The position numbers and the translations under genes were made by a program. This document shows, one piece after another, positions 6,972 to 9,476 of a stretch of DNA of 9,476 nt (positions within the stretch are counted from its first letter, which is position 1; each line of letters begins with the position of its first letter). Source of the DNA: an uncultured Lachnospiraceae bacterium (GTDB taxonomy: Bacteria > Bacillota > Clostridia > Lachnospirales > Lachnospiraceae); the NCBI GenBank assembly GCA_905235345.1, contig CAJOLO010000105.1, forward strand, positions 1 through 9,476, written 5' to 3'. Under the pieces are notes generated by a model, which saw nothing but the letters and a program-made list of their open reading frames with translations, did not search any database and was not told the DNA's origin.

Positions 6972-7715
6972 ATGGAAACCGACTATAGGAGCTACCATTT
7001 TACATGGAAGGATTGGGTTGAATACTTAGTAAGAATAGCAATAAAAGGAATGATCATAGGATATCTTTTCTATGACTCTTTGGAAATGTGCATTATATGC
7101 ATACCGTTTTTCGTTGTGGATTACAGGGAAATGAAGAAAGATAAATTAAAGAAGCAAAAAAGAGAATTGACGCTGCAGTTCAAATCAATGATGGAGGCGC
7201 TTGTCACGTCACTCACAGCGGGATATTCACTTGAGAGAGCATTTTCCGATGCAAGGCAGGATATGGCATTCATATATAAAGAGGATGCAATGATATTCAG
7301 GGAGCTTGATGAGATAATAGCGGGCTTAAAAGTCAACATTCCGGTAGAGAAACTCCTTAAGGATTTTGGCGACAAAAGCGGAGTGGAGGATATACAGAAT
7401 TTTGCCAATGTGGTGACTGCTGCAAAAAGAAGTGGGGGGAATCTGATCAGAATAATTGAGAAGACAGTGAGAAGTATTTCAGACAAGATAAGTCTGGAAG
7501 AGGAAATGGAAACCATGATAACAGGTAAGAAGCTTGAGGAGAAAATAATGATGGTCATGCCCTATGGAATTCTGTTGTATTTAAGGATAAGTAATGGTGG
7601 TTTTCTGGATGTATTGTACCATAACGTATTCGGTATCGTGCTTATGACGGTGTTTCTGATGGGAGTTTATCTTGCAAATGTGTGGGCGACTAAGATTATG
7701 GATATACCTGTGTAA
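6972..7715 (+). CDS. tadB: TadB-like pilus platform protein (T2SSF family)
   Basis: A 247-residue inner-membrane platform protein of the Tad system, partner of TadC and of the CpaF ATPase. A hydrophobic stretch at about 18-50 (one or two TM segments) is followed by a very basic linker (MKKDKLKKQKR). The cytoplasmic T2SSF helical domain (about 66-190) follows, with LQFKSMMEALVTSLTAGYSLERAF, a short helix ELDEIIAGLK, and FANVVTAAKRSGGNLIRIIEKTVRSI, which matches the typical T2SSF pattern around SGGNL. Two C-terminal hydrophobic segments (about 193-205 and 215-237) end the protein. It is shorter than many TadB proteins (about 300), mainly at the N-terminus. The ATG has AAAGGAG 9 bases upstream, just outside the right direct repeat of element 1, so the insertion spared the translation signal. 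The gene is flanked by two repeat elements in opposite orientation. Confidence 0.85.
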   Translation: METDYRSYHFTWKDWVEYLVRIAIKGMIIGYLFYDSLEMCIICIPFFVVDYREMKKDKLKKQKRELTLQFKSMMEALVTSLTAGYSLERAFSDARQDMAFIYKEDAMIFRELDEIIAGLKVNIPVEKLLKDFGDKSGVEDIQNFANVVTAAKRSGGNLIRIIEKTVRSISDKISLEEEMETMITGKKLEEKIMMVMPYGILLYLRISNGGFLDVLYHNVFGIVLMTVFLMGVYLANVWATKIMDIPV

Positions 7716-7725
7716 AGGATATTGC

Positions 7726-7736
7726 ATTTATAGATA
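7726..7736 (+). repeat. Left direct repeat flanking element 2 (likely target-site duplication)
   Basis: ATTTATAGATA occurs here and at 7920-7930. The last two bases (TA) can also be counted as the start of the terminal inverted repeat, so the duplication is 9-11 bp. Confidence 0.75.
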
Positions 7737-7919
7737 GATGATTGCGAAACTTATTAATATTGTATATTGGATTGTACATATTATACAGATTCCATAAACA
7801 GGTGCTTTGGAGCCGCCGGTACTTAATGAGTGTGCAACACGAATTTAGTACCGCTGCGTGCGACAAGCGTATAATATGTACAATCCTGAAAATATAAACA
7901 AGAGTTTCGCAATTGCCTA
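7735..7919 (+). mobile_element. Palindromic MITE-like element, copy 2 (185 bp)
   Basis: Termini are TAGATGATTGCGAAACT (7735-7751) and AGTTTCGCAATTGCCTA (7903-7919), 14 of 17 paired. Inside is a perfect 18-bp inverted pair (7769-7786 with 7869-7886), then GCCGCCGGTACTTAA opposite TTTAGTACCGCTGCG, and an apical hairpin GTGT-GCA-ACAC (7830-7840). Relative to copy 1 it lacks 26 bases at the 7868/7869 junction, which removes the ATGGAA half of an internal stem. It sits between the tadB stop and the tadC ribosome binding site and is flanked by an 11-bp direct repeat. Removing it and one repeat copy leaves a 37-base tadB-tadC spacer. It contains no gene. Orientation is defined as the same as copy 3 and opposite to copy 1. 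Confidence 0.85.
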
Positions 7920-7930
7920 ATTTATAGATA
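7920..7930 (+). repeat. Right direct repeat flanking element 2 (likely target-site duplication)
   Basis: Exact copy of the 11 bases at 7726-7736, directly before the tadC ribosome binding site GGAAGGAG (7933-7940). Confidence 0.75.
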
Positions 7931-7946
7931 TGGGAAGGAGAAACGT

Positions 7947-9287
7947 GTGGAAAAGTACGTTGTGTTTGTTGTTTTATATGTGGTAGTGATTGCTCTTATG
8001 CTCTATTGCTTTTTCATAAGCAAGGGCAGTGACAGGGGCTGGGTAACATTTGTTCAGAAACACCTGTATATTCTTCTGATCATTTTAGCGGCTAATACGG
8101 TAAGCTTCGGCTTATCAATGAAGAAGAAGGAAGCGGATTATTATATCAGACGTCAGGATGTTGACGGACAGGATAAGGAATATACTTTCAAGATAGCAAC
8201 AGATGAAGATGTAGGCGGATTTACGCTGAAGGTTCCGCCGAAGAAACTAAAACCGAAGGAAGCTGAGGAGAAATTAGGGCAGGCATTTAACTTTCTTGAT
8301 GAGAATATTAAGGGCGATAATGCTTCTATGGAGCATGTGACAAAAGATATAAACATAAGTCTTGATTATTCGGAATATCCCTTCGATGTTGAAGTGAGGT
8401 CATCCGATTATAGTCTTGTTGACGAGGACGGAGTTTTAAGAAATGATACGGAGCAGTTAAAGGCTCTCGGTTATTCAGAGGGGGACATGCTTTCGGGAAT
8501 TCCCGTAACGCTTAATGTAAAACTTTGTTACGGAGAGCTGGAAAGGGATAAAGATTATTCATTTACAGTGTTTCCCAGGGAAAAGAGCGATTTTCAACAG
8601 ATGGTTGATAAGATACAGAAAATGTATGAGAGAAAGGAACAGGAATCGTTATATGAAGAGGGCTTCAAGCTTCCTGCCGAATATGAAGGGGTAAGCATAA
8701 TATTTCCTGAAGGGGAAGGCATTAATCCGGGAATGATTCTGTTGTTCGGAATCATTATTGCAGGGTTACTGCTTTTCAGGGAAGCAGAAAACAGAAAGAA
8801 TGCGGAGGTAAAGCAAAGACAGCAGCTGTTACAGGCATATCCGTGGTTTATTAATGAAATGGTATTGCTAATGGGTGCGGGAATGCAGATAAGAAATATA
8901 TTTTCACTGTTGATCAATGACTATGAACGTGAGGATAGAGAAAAGGGCGATGATTATCGGCTTCCGCTTATAAATGAGCTCAAGCATGCAAGACATGATT
9001 TTGAGATTGGCATGGGTGAAGGAAGGGTATATTACGAGCTCGGCAGAAGGTTAAAGCTTCCGTGTTATATCAAGGTGCTTACGTTATTGGAGCAGAATGT
9101 TACAAAAGGTTCGAAGGGAATTGCTGCCATATTGGAGCAGGAGGAAAAGAATGCGTTAGAGGAACGCATGAATCTTGTCAGGAAGGCAGGTGAGGAGGCA
9201 GGAACTAAGCTGTTAGGACCGATGGTTCTGCTTCTGATCATAGTGATGTTAATGATAATGGTACCGGCATTTTTAAGCTTTGCGTAA
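7947..9287 (+). CDS. tadC: TadC-like platform protein with a large extracytoplasmic insert domain
   Basis: 446 residues from GTG 7947 (GGAAGGAG ends 6 bases upstream) to TAA 9285-9287. TM1 (about 5-24) and TM2 (about 40-57) are joined by a short basic loop. A ~200-residue hydrophilic region (about 58-261), rich in beta-type segments and Asp/Glu/Lys, comes next. TM3 (about 263-278) leads into a strongly basic stretch (NRKNAEVKQRQQ). The T2SSF-like cytoplasmic part (about 290-420) has YPWFINEMVLLMGAGMQIRN, LINELKHARHDFEIGMGEGR, YYELGRRLKLPCYIKVLTLLEQNVTKGSKG and the conserved-looking LVRKAGEEAGTKLLGPM before TM4 (about 424-446). By the positive-inside rule the 200-residue region faces outward. 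Canonical TadC is about 300 residues and lacks such a domain. The C-terminal half and its place after tadB identify it as the TadC partner; the function of the insert is unknown. It is flanked by two elements in the same orientation. Confidence 0.8.
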   Translation: MEKYVVFVVLYVVVIALMLYCFFISKGSDRGWVTFVQKHLYILLIILAANTVSFGLSMKKKEADYYIRRQDVDGQDKEYTFKIATDEDVGGFTLKVPPKKLKPKEAEEKLGQAFNFLDENIKGDNASMEHVTKDINISLDYSEYPFDVEVRSSDYSLVDEDGVLRNDTEQLKALGYSEGDMLSGIPVTLNVKLCYGELERDKDYSFTVFPREKSDFQQMVDKIQKMYERKEQESLYEEGFKLPAEYEGVSIIFPEGEGINPGMILLFGIIIAGLLLFREAENRKNAEVKQRQQLLQAYPWFINEMVLLMGAGMQIRNIFSLLINDYEREDREKGDDYRLPLINELKHARHDFEIGMGEGRVYYELGRRLKLPCYIKVLTLLEQNVTKGSKGIAAILEQEEKNALEERMNLVRKAGEEAGTKLLGPMVLLLIIVMLMIMVPAFLSFA

Positions 9288-9313
9288 TTTTAGATTATAA
9301 AGGTGTAAAGCGG

Positions 9314-9330
9314 AGTTTCGCCATTATCTA
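9314..9330 (+). repeat. Solitary terminal repeat related to the palindromic elements
   Basis: AGTTTCGCCATTATCTA matches the right terminus of the element family (AGTTTCGCAATCACCTA) at 14 of 17 positions. It stands 11 bases before copy 3 and 26 bases after the tadC stop, with no matching element body on its left. It pairs with the left end of copy 3 (9342-9358) as an inverted repeat with an 11-base spacer. It is probably the remnant of an older, largely deleted copy. Confidence 0.55.
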
Positions 9331-9341
9331 TGATTGAAAGC

Positions 9342-9476
9342 TAGGTGATTGCGAAACTTATTAATATTGTATATTGAATTGTACATATTGTACAGATTCC
9401 ATAAACAGGTGCTTTGGAGCCGCCGGTACTTAATGAGTGTGCAACACGAATTTAGTACCGCTGCGTGCGACAAGCA
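9342..9476 (+). mobile_element. Palindromic MITE-like element, copy 3 (cut by window end)
   Basis: Starts with TAGGTGATTGCGAAACT (9342-9358) and matches copy 2 with three substitutions over the 134 aligned bases. The stretch from CATAAACAGGTGC to the GCGACAAGC tract is identical to copy 2, including the GTGT-GCA-ACAC apical hairpin. The last base visible (A after GACAAGC) agrees with copy 1 and not copy 2, so this copy probably keeps the 26 bases that copy 2 lost. The right arm, right terminus and flanking direct repeat are outside the window. Confidence 0.8.

Noticed and set aside
7735..7919. The palindromic elements as intrinsic terminators
   Set aside because: Their hairpins are long but are not followed by T-runs, and essential operon partners lie downstream.
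6729..9476. CRISPR array from the repeated sequence
   Set aside because: The copies are about 200 bp long, about 800-1400 bp apart, of mixed orientation, and separated by genes and not by short spacers.

Overview
The window looks like part of a low-to-medium G+C Firmicutes chromosome, most likely a Lachnospiraceae-type gut or rumen clostridium. This is inferred from strong AGGAGG-type ribosome binding sites, the codon use, a YfhO-family protein, and a compact clostridial-style Tad pilus cluster. The species cannot be named from the sequence alone. All supported genes lie on the + strand.

Left part (1-3901). The window opens inside a YfhO-family membrane protein (only the C-terminal part is visible). 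Next is galU (UTP-glucose-1-phosphate uridylyltransferase), whose reading frame is broken by an apparent one-base loss near 1348-1358. A 130-base leader precedes a 604-residue hybrid sensor histidine kinase (two TM segments, PAS-like region, HisKA, HATPase, receiver). A clear rho-independent terminator at 3865-3901 closes this part.

Middle (3902-4115). An AT-rich regulatory region carries four copies of the 7-mer TTATGTA/TACATAA arranged as two nested palindromes. They lie just upstream of a good sigma-A-type promoter (TAGACA-17-TATAAT).

Right part (4116-9476). A tad (tight adherence, Flp-type IV pilus) operon runs in the order TadV/CpaA prepilin peptidase, CpaE/TadZ-like protein, CpaF/TadA ATPase, TadB, TadC. 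The TadC-like protein is unusual in carrying a predicted ~200-residue extracytoplasmic domain. Pilin and pseudopilin genes are not in the window and may lie downstream.

The most unusual content is a family of ~185-212 bp palindromic elements. They occupy the cpaF-tadB gap (6729-6940), the tadB-tadC gap (7735-7919) and the region after tadC (9342 to the window end). They have conserved ~17-bp inverted termini, no coding capacity and a long hairpin architecture, and the two complete copies are flanked by 11-13 bp direct repeats that look like target-site duplications. The first copy is inverted relative to the other two. They look like MITE-type mobile elements that have colonised the intercistronic gaps of one operon, where their transcripts would form large hairpins between pilus genes.
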